Part shown: positions 10,720 to 21,643 of the stretch, in pieces
Layout of the letters: each line of letters opens with the position of its first letter
How positions within the stretch are numbered: the first letter of the stretch is position 1
Assembly (NCBI GenBank): GCA_023014485.1
Contig: JAJOZX010005633.1
Location: 242,501 to 306,500, forward strand
DNA from: Bathynomus jamesi
Lineage: Eukaryota; Arthropoda; Malacostraca; Isopoda; Cirolanidae
Length of the DNA: 64,000 bases
Reading direction: 5' to 3'
Translations under genes and position numbers: made by a program
The notes under the pieces: model-generated
Databases searched by the model: none
Told to the model about the DNA's origin: nothing
What the model saw: the letters and a program-made list of their open reading frames with translations, nothing else

Positions 10720-12145
10720 TCAACATGACGTGGAAAAACTCGAGCAAGTTGGTGAGACACGACCTATGCCGTCTAAACCCATGTTGGGAATCCCCAAGCA
10801 GGTTGTAGGAATCCAAATGGTCAACGATCCTATCAGCTATTATCCCTTCTAATAATTTACCTACAACTGAAGTGAGACTAATGGGACGATAGTTCCCTGG
10901 ACTTTCGTGATCCCCTTTCTTAAAGATAGGGGTCACGTTGGCTTCCCTCCAGTCACCAGGCACCTGGCCCATCTCCAACGATTTGTTGAAGACTGTAGCC
11001 AGGTGGGGAGCCACCTGGTCGCGCACTTCTCGCAACACTTTGGGAAGAAACTGGTCTGGCCCAGGAGCCTTAAACGCGCTCAGTTTGTCTATTCTATCGG
11101 CAACGACTGTCGCGGTACATCTAACACTATCCAGGCCAGCACCTTCGTGCCTCACGCCTGGCTCGGGGATGACGAGGGTATCCTCCCTGGTGAACACTCC
11201 CGCAAAGTACTCATTAAGCACATTAGCGATGTCCGCGTCGGAGGTCCGCAGAACGCCGCTTCCGTCCTTTAACGGACCTATCATGCTTCTAATGGGCTTT
11301 CTACTATTAACATAACTGAAGAACTCCTTAGGGTTCCCCTTGCAGAGGCTTGCCACCCGTAGTTCTTCGTTACGTTTCGCTAGCCTAACCTTCGCCTTCA
11401 CTTCCCTACACAGGCGGACATACGCTTCAGTGTTCTCGTGGGAACGATTGGCCTTCGCCCTCCTATACGCTACTTTCTTATTTCGGATAGCCGAAGCGAT
11501 GTCACGATTGAACCACTTAGGCTGCGTTGAAGCAGGGGTGACCGGTTTTGAGGGTATGGCAGCAGACTGCAGCACCATAAACTCGTCCCGGAATGCACTC
11601 CACACTCCCTCAACATCGCCGCCAAACTCTAACCCCATCTCTCCTACGCTATCCCTGAGGCTAACAAAGTTCGCCCGCCGGAGATCGAGCTTACTTCCTC
11701 TCGAGTTACTACGCTTCACCCGAGGGACGCACACACGGAACCTAATAAGACCGTGATCACTCCCGCCCAATGATTCGTCAACGGTGAGGCCAGTGACGAG
11801 GTTGTCTTCGGTCGTGAATACTAAGTCTAGAACGCTTTCGCCTCGTGTAGGCTCGTTGACCCACTGAGTGAGGAAGTTCTCATCAGCAAAGTCAACTAGC
11901 CTCCTCCCTTCAGCATCGGCAGTCTTGTTTTCCCACTTTATGCCGCGACAGTTGAAGTCTCCTAAAACTACACACACCCTATCCCCTAGCAGGCTACTGA
12001 GTTCGGTGTACAGGGCTGTATCCTCCTCGAGGAGGAGATGCGGAGGTCTGTACACCAAGATTAACCTATAGTTCGTCCCTCCCACGTTCAGATCGACGCC
12101 AAGCAGCTCCCGTTCCGACCGGAACTGGCAGTCAACCGGACTCAA
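10661..12145 (-). pseudogene. LINE endonuclease C-terminal part plus RT N-terminal part
   Basis: The frame is 494 codons. The endonuclease half shows LVYRPP, VLGDFNCRGI (catalytic Asp/Asn), VLDLVFTTEDN and GGSDHGLIRF. A linker follows (PKWFNRDIASAIRNKK), then RT fingers: DWREANVTPIFKKGDHES, NYRPISLTSVVGKLLE and SQHGFRRHRSCLTN. It leaves homology after SRAID, where the frame shifts to the next segment. The role of the protein would be target-primed reverse transcription. Neither enzyme is complete in this frame. Confidence 0.9.
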
Positions 12146-12162
12146 CGTGTCTCTGACGTATA

Positions 12163-12558
12163 TTAGTACCCCACCCCCTCCGCACGGGTGCGGTCTTTGC
12201 CAAACATTCTATACCCGGGAATTTCGAACTCCCCAACGTAGTCCCTACGATCAGTATGAATCCAGGACTCGGTGATAGCAACGATATCCTGGTATTCTGA
12301 TGCTAAGAGCGCCCGTAGCTCGCCAAACTTGTTCCTGATCGACCTAGCATTAAAAAGCATTGCACGGAGGGAGCCTCCCCTATTCTGACCGCCCCCTAGC
12401 ACGCACGACCCGTTTCCCGAACAGCCAGGGCTGTCGGGAGTTGAAGAGCCCTCACTAACGAGGGGACAGTCTCTGCAGGAGCCTGAGCCCCCTCCAATGT
12501 GGAAGGAGTCACCCACCTGTACCTGGACGCACCCTTCAGTTGAAGGTACGTCCGCCAC
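12163..12558 (-). pseudogene. LINE endonuclease, N-terminal part
   Basis: The frame is 131 codons. The second half reads LRAMLFNARSIRNKFGEL and IVAITESWI, the first two motifs of the apurinic-type (EEP) endonuclease of CR1/Jockey LINEs, with the catalytic Glu in TESW. The Gly/Ser-rich leader before it is not conserved in type. The frame hits a stop after EGVGY. Shifting one base in the run of Gs near 12170 joins it to the downstream endonuclease, so the split is a single indel. Confidence 0.85.
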
Positions 12559-12614
12559 CGGCTCATCATCATCCCTCCCGGTGGGGGCCCATCATCTCTC
12601 CCCGGACTCGACCT

Positions 12615-12637
12615 CACCATACGGTGAGAGAGAGAGA

Positions 12638-12679
<42 letters not shown>

Positions 12680-12690
12680 AGAGAGAGAGA
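12615..12690 (+). repeat. (GA)n microsatellite, slightly interrupted
   Basis: A GA tract marking the 5' boundary of the minus-strand LINE. Confidence 0.95.
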
Positions 12691-13133
12691 AACAAGGCCA
12701 TTGAAAGTATATGCTTTGTTCCAGCAACTCGAAGGTCAGCCTGAACCATTGAAAGACACAGAACGTGGACAGTTCCGTAAAATATTGACCATACATAGAT
12801 CAACCATGTTAACCATAAACCTTACATGGAATGAAAAAATAAATAAATAAACCAAAACTTATACAAATATTTAAATATTTTGATAAACCAATCCAATCAA
12901 TAAAACGGATAAAACCAATAAAATTTTGATAAACCATAAAATTATTTTAACGCAAGTATCCATTAATACCACAATTTCCTCCATTTAAAGCTACAGTATA
13001 TAGGGATGGTCGAACAACACAATGACCCTAATTTGGGGTTGTTTTTAATTAATACTGAGAACTTTAAAAAATTTTGGTCAACCCATTTGGTCAACGGCAT
13101 ATTTGCACACTAATAAACTAACAAATTAACCTA
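12691..13133. other. AT-rich DNA, nothing recognised
   Basis: A/T-rich sequence with short AATAAA-type runs and no frames or inverted ends that I can assign. Confidence 0.5.
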
Positions 13134-13465
13134 GTAATCAGTAAGGAGGGCCAGAAACTGGCACAACGCTTACAGGAAACAGTATGTTAACCACTGAGCA
13201 GTGGCGCCTCGTCGGTAGGCACTGCGGAACTGCAGTACCCCTAAATTTTTTATTTACAATTGAAATAATCAAGAACAATATAAGGATGAGCTCACTGAAT
13301 AACTTTTTCAATAACTTTTGAAACTTTTATTCATTGCTCAATGCTCATCCTTTATTTCAGTAATTATTTCAACCCATTCTTAGAGACAGCACCCCCTAGA
13401 ATTTTTAGTCACGAGCCGCCACTGCCACTGAGCTATACGGGCACTGGTAACAACCTAACCTAGCC
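13134..13465 (-). mobile_element. tRNA-derived SINE (family A) split by a hAT MITE
   Basis: With the MITE at 13199-13424 and one 8 bp duplication removed, the minus strand reads GTATAGCTCAGTGGTTAACA. This has a Pol III A box (TAGCTCAGTGG) and continues to a tail GTGCCAGTTTCTGGCCCTCC. The same tail recurs at about 13551 and, diverged, at 25171. The B box is missing, so this copy is internally deleted. Confidence 0.65.
13199..13424. mobile_element. hAT MITE with perfect 8 bp target duplication
   Basis: The left terminus CAGTGGCGCCTCG and the reverse of the right terminus (CAGTGGCGGCTCGTG) are hAT-type inverted repeats. CCACTGAG flanks both sides (13191-13198 and 13425-13432). Subterminal palindromic tracts around GGATGAGC and GCTCATCC lie inside. 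At 226 bp it has no coding capacity and depends on a hAT transposase supplied in trans. Confidence 0.92.
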
Positions 13466-13544
13466 TAATTAAGTTTAACCTAAGTTAATTTAAGCCAAAC
13501 TGACTTGTCAATTAAAAGTCACAGGGGAAGAGTGAGGTTGATCA

Positions 13545-13635
13545 TCATTCAGGAGGGCCAGAAACTGGCACATGTAGCGGTTAGGCAAACTAAAGCGACC
13601 CATTCGAACCCCGACCTAGGTGTCTTCATTTTTCC
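13545..13635 (-). mobile_element. tRNA-derived SINE (family A), 3' part
   Basis: The minus strand has a Pol III B box (GGGGTTCGAATGG) followed by the family A tail GTGCCAGTTTCTGGCCCTCC. It is a truncated relative of the copy immediately to the left. Confidence 0.6.
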
Positions 13636-13847
13636 AATAGAGAGAAAGTGAGTTTAGCTCAATATTTATTGTAAATCACTATACAGCACGACACCGTGAA
13701 TATTTACAGGGTAAAATATGGGTATATGGGTAAATTTAAAAAATATATATATTAATACTTATGACACAAATTATTTGCAAGTTAATTCTTGGGTAGCAAG
13801 TTTTACAAAATTTTACAAACCATCGATCCGCCCCTAAACCGATTCCT

Positions 13848-13864
13848 ATATATATATATATATA

Positions 13865-13907
<43 letters not shown>

Positions 13908-13995
13908 TATATATTTAAGGCCAAAATCTATATATAAAAATTATACACTATTAAGAAGAATTTGAGTGCGCTAATTATGATCATTATACAATATA

Positions 13996-14041
<46 letters not shown>
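13848..14041 (+). repeat. Two (TA)n tracts
   Basis: TA-rich runs at about 13848-13905 and 13990-14041. The second is the insertion target of the fold-back mariner copy 2. Confidence 0.9.
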
Positions 14042-14044
<3 letters not shown>

Positions 14045-14047
<3 letters not shown>

Positions 14048-14665
14048 GGTGTCCCAGAATTAACTATCTATTTCAATGAAATCGGACAAATTTTTAAAAC
14101 CACTTTTATTTATGTTTATCATGTTTAATATGTGTTAAAAATGTATAAATTTCTAAATTTTTTTCATAATTTTATTTTCATAATTTTTCATTATCTGGTC
14201 CAATGAAAGACCGTCTGAAGTCATAGAATGGCAAAGAGACTCTCCAAAAGTTAACGTGTGGCTTGGAATGACCAAATCCAAAATTTATGGTGCTCCATCT
14301 TGTTGAAACACAACATTTTCAAGAATGCCATCATCAAGAAGCTGTGGTTCGAGAAACTGCTGAAGCATATCAAGGTAGACGGTACCTGTTACAGTTGCTT
14401 CCGCAAAGAAGAATGGGCCTAAATTTTGGATTTGGTCATTCCAAGCCACACGTTAACTTTTGGAGAGTCTCTTTGCCATTCTATGACTTCAGACGGTCTT
14501 TCATTGGACCAGATAATGAAAAAATTATGAAAATAAATTATGAAAAAAATTTAGAAATTTATACATTTTTAACACATATTAAACATGATAAACATAAATA
14601 AAAGTGTGTTTTTTAAAAATTTGTCCGATTTCATTGAAATAGATAGTTAATTCTGGGACACCCTG
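14045..14665. mobile_element. Fold-back non-autonomous mariner/Tc1 element, copy 2
   Basis: The same termini as copy 1 (CAGGGTGTCCC at both ends, inverted) and the same long arms enclose a loop that is the reverse complement of the copy 1 loop. Because the arms are palindromic, this simply means insertion in the opposite orientation. Arms and loop of the two copies are nearly identical, so amplification was recent relative to the LINE fossils. It sits inside TA repeats. Confidence 0.85.
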
Positions 14666-15000
14666 TATATATATATATATACATATATATACACACACAA
14701 TTCTTATATAAAAACCATAATTATTTTCAAATTTTGCTCATAAGTTACACGCCTGTTTGGAGGGGCCTCAAAATTCTGTAAATAAAAAATTATTTTTTTT
14801 TTTTTAAGATTTTTAAAAATAGAATTTAAATGAATATTTTTTTTATTTGAAATTATTTATACGAAGAATTAAAAATATATAATTTTTATGTATGTTAAAA
14901 TTTCGTTATTCTTTCGAATTAAAAAGTTACATCACTTCTTTTTTTTTTTAATTTAACAATGGATTCTAAAAAACTAAAAACCTTCCATTTTCATTGGTGG

Positions 15001-15001
<1 letters not shown>

Positions 15002-15043
<42 letters not shown>

Positions 15044-15172
15044 CATATATATACTGTGTATATTAATTGAGCTATATACATGCATATATAGATATTTATA
15101 TGTAAAGTACTATTACATTAGATGCAATATTTCGCAACTTTTGAAAGTTACGTAACACACACACACACACAC

Positions 15173-15217
<45 letters not shown>
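15002..15217 (+). repeat. (CA)n, (TA)n and (GA)n microsatellites
   Basis: CA then TA at about 15002-15044, and CA then GA at about 15156-15217, separated by AT-rich DNA. Confidence 0.9.
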
Positions 15218-15220
<3 letters not shown>

Positions 15221-15940
15221 AATGCGCTAATTGAATTATTATCGATATCTAGTAAGCATATATATACATTTTCTCTTCAGTATTATGTAATTGAAATTAA
15301 ACTGACAATACCATTTATTAACCTATGAAAGAATACGAAATACAAAAAAATCCACAAAACTAAAATCTGTCAGAAGGATTTTTTTTTTTTTTTTTAGTTT
15401 AAATTGCACCTAATTAGTATTTTTTGGTTGCGCAATTGAGTTCTTGCATGAAAGTAATGGGTGGCTTATATTAATATTATAATCATTATTTTATTCATTT
15501 AATTTTTATCAGTGCGCAGGTATTGTCATGGAGACACGAAAACCCCCTCATTTGGATACGCTTTATAGCTGACCAACCCCATATAATGACGGAATTTTTA
15601 TGAGGAACAAAGATTTCATGAACGTTCCTTAGCTTTTGACGTGCACGAGTACGTTTAACGGCTATAAAAGCCGTCAATAATAATCACTCAATTGAATTCT
15701 TTATCTTATTATTTGGGTGTAACGAATGATGTCATTATCTCAATTGCGCTCCGTATGAATGCTTGAGTCCAGTGGTTGTGAAGTGTTTATATCCATCACT
15801 AATGTGTCAAGATCAAAGAGAAAGTAATCTCGTCTTAAAATAGGGGTGGAGATTAGGCAGGGGTACCACCTAAATAAGTAGTATAAAGCTAATAATGATA
15901 TGCCTGTAAGTACTCTTCCTGAAAAATACTTTATATATAT
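15218..15940. other. AT-rich DNA, nothing recognised
   Basis: It has poly-T/poly-A runs near 15380. Short minus-strand frames at 15495-15677 and 15740-16045 lack family motifs. Confidence 0.5.
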
Positions 15941-15974
15941 ATATATATGCACTAGAATCACAAAATAACACGTG

Positions 15975-16095
15975 ACCTTATTAATAAGCAAACAACCACA
16001 AGGAAAAGGAAACACAAAGACCGAGCGCTTTCGTGAATATATCACGAAAGCGCTCGGTCTTTGTGTTTCCTTTTCCTTGTGGTTGTTTGCTTATA
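15975..16095. repeat. Near-perfect palindrome related to 3074-3220
   Basis: The arms run from AAACAACCACAAGGAAAAGG through ACCGAGCGCTTTCGTG and back, around a 6 bp centre near 16040. TA tracts lie on both sides, and a CACGTG-containing flank is shared with the 3.1 kb family member. The loop that carries the hammerhead-like core in the other copy is absent. Confidence 0.85.
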
Positions 16096-16200
16096 TATAT
16101 ATATATATATGGATGAATTTCACAATGAAACACGTGAAATTTATATATATGTATACTGTATATGATACAACTCAGAATGGTACCCTGAGAAACTTTTATG

Positions 16201-16260
16201 TTACACACAGACCGTGCATGGAACAAGAAGAGTTCCTTGTTCCATGCATGGTCTGTGTTT
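16201..16260. repeat. Perfect short hairpin beside a GA tract
   Basis: AGACCGTGCATGGAACAAG is mirrored by CTTGTTCCATGCATGGTCTG around a loop of under 10 bp. It is immediately followed by GA repeats. Confidence 0.85.
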
Positions 16261-16261
16261 A

Positions 16262-16262
<1 letters not shown>

Positions 16263-16313
<51 letters not shown>
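16263..16313 (+). repeat. (GA)n microsatellite
   Basis: A pure GA tract between two hairpins. Confidence 0.95.
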
Positions 16314-16316
<3 letters not shown>

Positions 16317-16318
16317 AG

Positions 16319-16367
16319 AAAATAATATCAGGGTTATGCTGCTTGAAACCCCGATATTATTTTTTGG
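16319..16367. repeat. Small hairpin
   Basis: AAAATAATATCAGGG pairs with CCCCGATATTATTTTT around an 18 bp loop. It is a third fold-back within 400 bp. Confidence 0.6.
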
Positions 16368-16369
16368 AC

Positions 16370-17560
16370 CCCCTCAATATAAAGTTAGTACAGCCTACAA
16401 GACATATTTCATAATAATGAAGGAAATTACATAAAAATATATACTTTTTTTTAATTACTTTTTAAATAAAACTTAAAACTTAAACATTATTTTCTAGAAC
16501 ACTTGAAACAATAAAAACAGATGTAAACCTTCACTGACATATCTTAAGAACATGCATTACAACGGATGAACCATCACAAGGTCCTAAACATATTCAGTTG
16601 AAGAAACGCCCACACACTCACGGCACCCATTTTAAAACTTGACCTCACCCCTACGGCTACAGGTATGATGTCGCGATAAATTGTGTTGTCGTTCGCGTGA
16701 GTAATCTCATTTATATACCTTTAACATCGCGGGGACACGTCCAGAAATGACTTTCTGTTCTGTGGTTCTGGAAATGACACGGATAAAGTCGTTCCAACTG
16801 ATCAGTTTAAGCTGTTGCTTGTAGAAGGTGAGGCACCAAAATGATATATAAACAGGTCAAACCCATATCGGCATTCTTGACCTAGCTTAACTTATAACCT
16901 GGCCTGATCTTGCGTAACCCAACTTAACTTTTGCTAACCTAACTTAACCTAAGCCACAGAAGCGTGTCTTTACGATTTTGCTCTTTTGGACTTGTTCCCT
17001 TGAAAATTATCTTTTTAGGAATGTTTTCGGCTTGAAGCGGGTTAGTAGTGTAATGATGGGTTGTTTAACCTTTTTCGCAACATCTAAGGTCATATGACCG
17101 GAGGGGGTGGGGGGACCTGCAGTTTTACGTGGAATCCGAACTCCGTATCGCTACATAATCTGGACGCGGAGGACGGTCTTCCATCCAACTACTTTCCAGA
17201 ACCATTGTCGCTAACTTCGCCGGTCGACGAGAAGCGATGTTACAACACTGGCCACGACGTAACCCAAGGCGAATTATTGAGAACCAAACTGGATCCACTT
17301 CGTGGATTTATTTACTTACTGTAGGTTGCCCAGTACTATTTAATCCATTTGAGATGCATGGCATATCCATGTGTATTTTACATATGAGCAACATTTCCTC
17401 GACAGGGACTTGGAATTGTGTCATTTTTTCATGAGATTTGAAATAGATAAACCGTGAAGAGTCTGCTGTTCGTACAGTTTCATTTGATCCACGTTGGAAA
17501 TCCACGTGTTAGGGTCTTATTCTTCCCGGTTGTGAGCAATACCTCCATATTTAAAGAATG
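16370..17560. other. 1.2 kb without a gene; a SINE-like piece at about 17112-17150
   Basis: The tract CTGCAGTTTTACGTGGAATC matches the second tRNA-like module of SINE family B (compare 27118-27150). The rest, including a stretch of AACTTAACCTAACC-like repeats near 16880-16955, shows no coding signature. Confidence 0.45.
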
Positions 17561-17561
17561 A

Positions 17562-17564
<3 letters not shown>

Positions 17565-17618
<54 letters not shown>

Positions 17619-17646
17619 TTTTCATATATATATATATATATAAATT

Positions 17647-17684
<38 letters not shown>

Positions 17685-17690
17685 AGAAGG
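17565..17690 (+). repeat. (TA)n tract with two AAATTTTTC interruptions
   Basis: TA repeats broken twice by the same nonamer, so a higher-order duplication of the microsatellite is likely. Confidence 0.9.
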
Positions 17691-17734
17691 ACCAACACAA
17701 CAGCAAACATTTTCGTTTATTTTTTTGTAGTTCA

Positions 17735-17765
17735 GACATTTCGACAAATCTTTTGTCATCATCAA
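17735..17765 (-). ncRNA. Hammerhead-ribozyme-like motif of a Penelope-like element
   Basis: On the minus strand TTGATGATGACAAAAGATTT is followed by GTCGAAATGTC. This gives a near-canonical core (UUGAUGA instead of CUGAUGA), a perfect 6 bp stem II (GACAAA/UUUGUC) with loop AGA, then GAAA. Its position just upstream of a GIY-YIG fragment fits Penelope-like pseudo-LTRs, which are known to carry hammerheads. The missing C suggests weak or no activity. Confidence 0.45.
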
Positions 17766-18402
17766 TGAATTATAAACCTTAAAACCTTAAAACAAAAATA
17801 AGAATAAATAATTAAAATTACATCAATACAAAAGAAAATTAAAATAATTAAAATTAAATTAAATTAAATTAAAATTACCTCAACTGGTAAATACACAATG
17901 ATTACGTCAACCTCCATATTCGGCAGATACTGAGAGAAAACTGTATGAATGTCAGTTACAACCGCCCCCTCAGTAGCCCACCACAATCAGCAATTAGAAA
18001 CCATAGTAATGATAACAATCATCTCCTTCACAAAACTCGGTTCGAAATTCTAACAAGAACCGATAATCTTACAGAACTTCGAATTTTAGAATCTTTGTAC
18101 ATCTATAGAAACAAACCCTCCATTAACAAAAATAGTTCATCTTATAAATTACAGCTCTTCTAACTAACCAACCAACCTACTTTCATAGATACATCATACC
18201 TTCCAATGTAACTGACATTCATACAGTTTTCTCTCAGTATCTGCCGAATATGGAGGTTGACGTAATCATTGTGCATTTACCAGTTGCAGTTGAGGTAATT
18301 TTAATTTAATTTAATTTAATTTTAATTTTCTTTTGTATTGATATAATTTTAATTATTTATTCTTATTTTTGTTTTAAGGTTTTAAGGTTTATAATTCATC
18401 TG
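17758..18402. repeat. 0.65 kb inverted repeat around a Penelope-like tail
   Basis: The left arm (about 17766-17968) and the right arm (about 18206-18394) are nearly identical in reverse, down to the phased AATTAAATTAAATT tracts and the motif CAACCTCCATATTCGGCAG. The roughly 240 bp loop holds the GIY-YIG fragment. Penelope-like elements often end in inverted or tandem partial copies, which may explain this. Confidence 0.8.
17945..18163 (+). pseudogene. Penelope-like element, C-terminal GIY-YIG tail fragment
   Basis: The 72-codon frame contains SAIRNHSNDNNHLLHKTRFEI and later LRILESLYIYRNKPSINKNS. This fits the end of the GIY-YIG endonuclease region of Penelope-like retroelements (a His-rich tract, then ILES-IY---P-LN). 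The Penelope RT and the catalytic GIY...YIG half are absent. The first codons belong to the inverted arm, so the true start is lost. Confidence 0.65.
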
Positions 18403-18437
18403 TAAGCTCCGTTTCCCTAAGGAGAAGTCAATAGCTT

Positions 18438-18439
<2 letters not shown>

Positions 18440-18534
<95 letters not shown>

Positions 18535-18545
18535 ATATATATATA
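18440..18545 (+). repeat. (TA)n microsatellite
   Basis: A long TA tract with a few A insertions. Confidence 0.95.
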
Positions 18546-20767
18546 AAACTGAATCATTCACCGGCAGACTTTATCTTTAAATATAAGAGCGGGAGAAGTT
18601 TGGAGCCCCTCAATGAAAGCAGATCCAAGTAAGTTTTATTCGGGCATACAAAAATACCCAGGACGGGACGCGTTCTGTCTCTGAGTTTGGGCAGCAAACT
18701 TAAAGTCACTTCAAGACCGAACTCTGTTGCATTTCACGTATGGGCTCTTCTGAACCTCCACAGACGAAGCAGTTCCCATGCATTCATTTCTTCAAAATTT
18801 CATACAATATCGCAAAACCAAATACTAAATCTTAAATTGACAGTAAATATTAAATTATTAATAATATTAATAATTAAAATCTTCTTATTAAAATTGATAA
18901 CCGATTGTTATATACAATATAGGAATTCGTAACGACACCCAACGCTGTCTTTGCACAAACATGGCGGTTAAAATCTGGTTTTCAAAATCATTTTCATGCT
19001 TACAAAAAACAGCGATTCAAAAGACTTAGAAAATGAAGCTAGAAATAATAAAAAAAAAGTTAGATCTTTCTCCACCTTCATTTCCACGTGGCCTTGAATT
19101 GCATTTGGGGGTGAGACGAGGTGGGGGAAGTTAGGAGCGGGGTTTGTTCTTCGATACCTTTATTTGCTCACCCAGAGAGGTGCATCAAGGTGACCTGCTT
19201 GGCTCAATGTTCCAATATTATTTTAAAGTAGCAGATAACTTGATATTTTTTTAACTAATAATTTTTTGTATGATATTAGGTAATATTACTATACAGTTGA
19301 ATTTATTAAATATTACATTTTTGCGCGGTCAGGAGTAACTTAGTTATCAATACTTTTTACGTAATTCAAATTTTAGAAATTTAAAAAAAAAAAGGTATAT
19401 AAACGCTTATTATCTGCATACTATTTTTTTCATTTTAAGGATCCTTTTGTTTCGTAAATTAACTATATATATAATATATATATATATATAAAATTACTTA
19501 TAGGAATCCTATTCTGGGGCAATACCCTTAAGGCGTTCGAAAAAAAACAATGGTATCAGACTATATTTCTTATCTGAACGTTTGTCGCCAAAAGTATTGT
19601 TGTAATTTCCGTATATTCTTTTCTGGTCATGGCTTCTTCTCATGTTAACCATAAACTTTTGACGGAAGGGTAACTTTTTTAAGACTTTCGGAGCATTAAA
19701 AACTACATTTGTTTGCGAATTAATAAAGAAGATATATATATATATATATATATATGTAGAGAGAGAGAGAGAGAGGAGAGACTGACGTTTCTAAGAAACC
19801 CAAGTCGTAGTACAAACAAAATGGCGGGAAAAAAGCAGGAAATCACCCCCAAGAACTATATTTTCTATTACAAAACCAACGTTTCAAGCCACACTGAGTT
19901 CATTATCAAGGCTGTAAATCGGTAACTAAATCAATATTACAACACGTGATGCGAAAAACTGAGGATTTATATCATAAGCACAAGGATGAAAATTACAAGG
20001 GAAATTATATTTTTTGTAGCCCGAATTATTTTTCGACTATTTTTAGGAATATTCAAAAGGCGTTGCTAACGACGCATATACGTGTAATAAATGATATAAA
20101 AGTATACACTCCTTCAAGGAAGATATTCTAAACAATACAATTATGTAAAAGAATTTTAAAAATATGAAACATTTAAGCTAATTATTTACACGAAATGAGA
20201 AAATACTGTAAAAAGATAGAATTTGTAAATTAGCAATTTGAAGTGACTTGCATCCGAGTAGCTTTGGCTGCACCATTTGTATTATACATTTTTAGCCAAA
20301 GAAATAGGTATTGGTCGATGTGACCAATGAAAAAAGACGAACGAAGAACAGAAACTTAAACAGAAGAAGATGAACGGGGGTTGTCGGGTGGGGAAGAAGG
20401 AGAAAGGTAGGAAAAGAAGCGTAGGTAGAAGAGGATAGATACCCGGGCTCAACCAGGCGCACGCGGGCTTTAAGAGCGAGCTTTCTCTGTAGGTTTGGGG
20501 ATCCTAACCCTGAGGCCTTCTAATCTCACACGGAGGCCAGCAGAACCCCTAAAAAAAGTGATAAGAGATGTCAGGGGCGGAGCCGCCAACACCTCGCAGG
20601 ACGGAAGAGAGAAACTCGTTACCTTCCACGAGGCCACACAACCACCCTCCCCTTCAACAAGCCACATGATGATTATACATCTAAGGCTTAAGGGCTAAAT
20701 TTAAAAAATTAAAAATTTCACAATTACAGTTTTTACAATTATTATTACATTCATATACCTAAAATAC
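18546..20767. other. 2.2 kb without a recognisable gene
   Basis: It contains (TA)n at about 19462-19489 and (TA)n-(GA)n at about 19730-19775. A short frame near 19821 (MAGKKQEITPKNY) and one at 20495-20698 have no motif that I know. Region 20260-20680 is less AT-rich than its surroundings. Confidence 0.5.
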
Positions 20768-20882
20768 GGGTGTGGAATTTGGTTCCATTTGGAATTTGGT
20801 TCCATTTGGAATTTGGTTCCATTTGGAATTTGGTTCACATTTGGAATTTGGTTCACATTTGGAATTTGGTTCATATTTATAA
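20768..20882 (+). repeat. Minisatellite, 17-18 bp unit, about 6 copies
   Basis: The unit is GGAATTTGGTTCCATTT. The last three copies are one base longer (TTCACATTT or TTCATATTT). There is a tandem array without spacers and no element ends nearby. Confidence 0.9.
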
Positions 20883-21418
20883 GACACTTCATCATGAAAA
20901 CTTCAATAAATCAATCCTTTTGTCCAATAAAAAATAATAACATGAAATAATTGGGTCAAATGTCATTAGCTCTAATGAATAATACAAAATAGCAAAATTA
21001 ATGGAATTCCAACCGTAACTACTTCGGTGTTCCAACATGAAACAATTTTGTCCTTTAGATAAACATAAATGTACATTATAAACGTTGCATTTAATTATAT
21101 TCCCATCTCACTTTCATGCATTAACGAGCACAGTTGCACATTGCTTTGTGTTGGCGAATACACTCATATGACAGTGAAGGCCTGTCTACCAGATGATCGT
21201 TTCTCGGAAGGCACGATAATTCTTGGTAAACTGCTCTACCAATTCTTCAGAAAAAGTTGATATTTTCGAACTAGTTTCGAATTTATGCGTTCCACGTAAT
21301 GCAATTCCACTACATAAACGTTATGAATGTTCAGCTGGAAGAGGTGAAATATTACCCGCTGATACCATTTTCTCAATCTTCCAGCACAGTTATAAAATAT
21401 GAATGTTTTAGAAAAAGC

Positions 21419-21643
21419 TTATATATGATCTTTCCAGGAAAGATCACGAGAAAAGGAAACATTAAGAATGTTAAGAGAAGAAGAAGGATCGAGTTGTGTA
21501 TTATTGAAGATAAGAGGATAGTCGTGTGGAAGATTGTGACGAGTAGACAGAGGAAGGAACTGAGTTTTTGAGGCATTGAAAGCAACAAGGTTTTCTCTAC
21601 CCCAATCAGAGATAGCAGAAATATCAGAGGTCAGGTACACCAT
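21419..21643 (-). pseudogene. LINE B RT, post-catalytic segment
   Basis: The frame encodes LTSDISAISDWGRENLVAFN, ASKTQFLPLSTRHNLP and LNILNVSFSRDLSWKDHI. These are the connection and thumb start of a crustacean-type LINE RT. They align residue by residue with the plus-strand copy at 38823-39209. The frame is open at neither end of the domain. Confidence 0.8.

Larger units (their letters stand above)
9758..12612 (-). mobile_element. CR1/L2-like LINE, nearly full coding span but defective
   Basis: On the minus strand the element runs from an endonuclease start near 12558 through RT to a stop at 9877. A 3' tail follows, with GTTACAAGGA units and (GA)n at 9758-9800. Its 5' side abuts the GA tract at 12615. 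Two lesions inactivate it: a one-base shift in a G run near 12170, and an internal RT deletion with a frame change near 10630-10690. Otherwise it is the best preserved LINE here. Confidence 0.9.

Noticed and set aside
10907..12071. Plus-strand frames of 67-138 codons
   Set aside because: They are antisense shadows of the minus-strand LINE endonuclease/RT, which has clear motifs.
20768..20882. CRISPR-like or regulatory array
   Set aside because: Simple 17-18 bp tandem minisatellite with no spacers.
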